Positions 62,836 to 64,000 of a stretch of 64,000 nt of DNA are shown piece by piece (the stretch's first letter is position 1; every line of letters begins with the position of its first letter). The notes beneath the pieces were generated by a model. That model was given only the letters and a program-made list of their open reading frames with translations, was not told the origin of the DNA and did no database searches. A program made the translations under genes and the position numbers. The stretch is from Ceratothoa steindachneri (Eukaryota; Arthropoda; Malacostraca; Isopoda; Cymothoidae): assembly GCA_963969495.1 (NCBI GenBank), contig OZ018329.1, positions 150,720,502-150,784,501 of the forward strand, in the 5' to 3' direction.

Positions 62836-63967
62836 CAAGAATGGGCAGATGTCATGAATTTCAGACCTATCTCATTGCTGGTGACCATTGAGAATGTTTT
62901 CGAGAAAATTCTCAACAGCAGACTATCAAAACACCTGTCAGAGCACTCTCTGTTGAACGAGGAACAGCACGGATTCCGAAGACACCGAAGCACGGAAACA
63001 GCCATAGCCCACATGCTTTAACACGCAGCAGCAGGGCGGGCCAGGGGGTGCTGGATCGACGTCGTTTGCAGAGACGTAAAGAAGGCCTTCGACAAAGTGT
63101 AGATCGACGGCCTGAAGTACAAAATCTCGCGACTAAGACTCCTCCCCCCCTCCACACACACACCTCAAAAAGATCCGCTGTAACTACTTGACCAACAGGA
63201 AAGCTGTCATTGACTTCGAGAAGTATACAGGGAAAGCCTTCGAGCTCCTGTCCGGCGTCCCTCAGGGAGGATGCCTCAGCCCCACTCTCTACACCATCTT
63301 TACGAGAGACGTCCCCAAACCAACTAATGGAAGATCTCTCAACATCTAATATGCTGAAAGAATCTCCAAGTTCGAGTAACGCTGGAAAATACAGACCAAC
63401 GTATCAAAATTCTCAGCAACCCCAATAGGAAGACGTCGTCCCGTCCCTCTCAATCTAGAAAACTCCGAAATTGACTATTCATCGAACGTGTCAGTCCTCG
63501 GCTACAAACTTGCCTGTACTGGCATGAACAGACATGTCTGCTCCAGGATTGGATACGCTAACACTGAACTCGACAAACTCCTCCGATTCAGAAACTTCAG
63601 CACAACCAATAAAAATAAGTTGTACACCAGTCTAGTCAGATCGAAACTGGTGTACCCTCCTATTCAGCTCTTCGCGGCGTCAAGATAAAATATGGCAAGA
63701 CTCCAGAGAGTGCAAAATCGAGACCTCTGGTTTATTACAAACGCTAAGTGGTATGAGTATCGAACCTTGAGAAACCTCCATGAAGAAACAGGTCTTGAAC
63801 CACTAAACACACACCTCTATAAAAAAAGTCGAGATATCTGGGCAAGACTAGAGGCTTTTCTCCCTATGGATACTGTAGCGGCTCTAGACCAAGAGGCAGA
63901 GGGAGGTGTGTACAAAAGATACCTCTCCAACACCAGAACAACGGAACCTGTACCAAAGTACAACTAA
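62836..63967 (+). pseudogene. Jockey-like LINE reverse transcriptase relic
   Basis: ADVMNFRPISLLVTIENVFE, HLSEHSLLNEEQHGFRRHRS and TAIAHML then a stop. Next come DVKKAFDKV-x-IDGLKYKI, and out of frame LSGVPQGGCLSPTLY-like sequence at about 63,250. The open frames at 63,488-63,688 (YKLACTGMNRHVCSRIGYAN, KLYTSLVRSKLVYPPIQLFA) and 63,692-63,967 (RLQRVQNRDLWFITNAKWYE, LHEETGLEPLNTHLYKKSRD, IWARLEAFL) give the thumb and C-terminus. The motifs match Jockey-group LINEs. The FADD motif is lost. It is the last feature of the window. Confidence 0.82.
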
Positions 63968-64000
63968 AAAGAAAGAAAAATAGCGAAATAATCATATTAA

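Overview
This window is metazoan nuclear DNA made almost entirely of transposable elements. I found no host gene that I would defend. The repeat families present are CR1/L2-like and Jockey-like LINEs, a Ty3/Gypsy LTR element, a Penelope-like GIY-YIG element, Tc1/mariner relics, tRNA-related short repeats and long (AT)n tracts. Together they suggest an invertebrate, most likely an arthropod such as a decapod crustacean. That guess rests on repeat style only.

Layout. 1-3 kb: AT-rich DNA with a 157-bp tandem duplication and a solo LTR. 3-8.7 kb: a decayed LINE (called LINE-alpha here) split by a minus-strand, internally deleted LTR element and by a 754-bp TIR element. 9-14.2 kb: two further LINE relics (gamma, delta) carrying small 3'-end insertions of LINE-alpha and LINE-beta. 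14,200-22,962: a full-length LTR retrotransposon (Gypsy-A) inside LINE-delta, with a GGGC target duplication, PBS, gag, a GGGAAAC -1 slippery site, pol and PPT. 22.9-54.1 kb: a nested mosaic of LINE-alpha, LINE-beta and deleted Gypsy copies (B, C, D), organised as two near-identical tandem units about 16.8 kb apart. 54-64 kb: diverse old repeats, namely a LINE endonuclease, Tc1/mariner remnants, duplicated tRNA-like units, long inverted repeats, a Penelope-like element and a Jockey-like RT.

The most interesting object is Gypsy-A. Its pol reads PR, RT, RNase H, then an OTU-like segment whose usual catalytic Cys position is Ser, then a second retropepsin-like domain (LIDTGA ... LLGVDFM), then integrase with a GPY module, and a C-terminal tail holding three DFSGF motifs exactly 22 residues apart. 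Gag has five CCHC knuckles and ends directly on the slippery heptamer. The copy is damaged: one TGA in gag and a single-base frame change in each protease-like domain.

The second theme is recombination. Gypsy copy C has a GTAC flank on its left and a GGGC flank on its right, so it is a recombinant of copies B and A and marks the joint of the 16.8-kb duplication. An in-frame 1,131-bp internal duplication gives LINE-beta an open reading frame with two complete RT domains. Both could be real non-allelic recombination or assembly artefacts.
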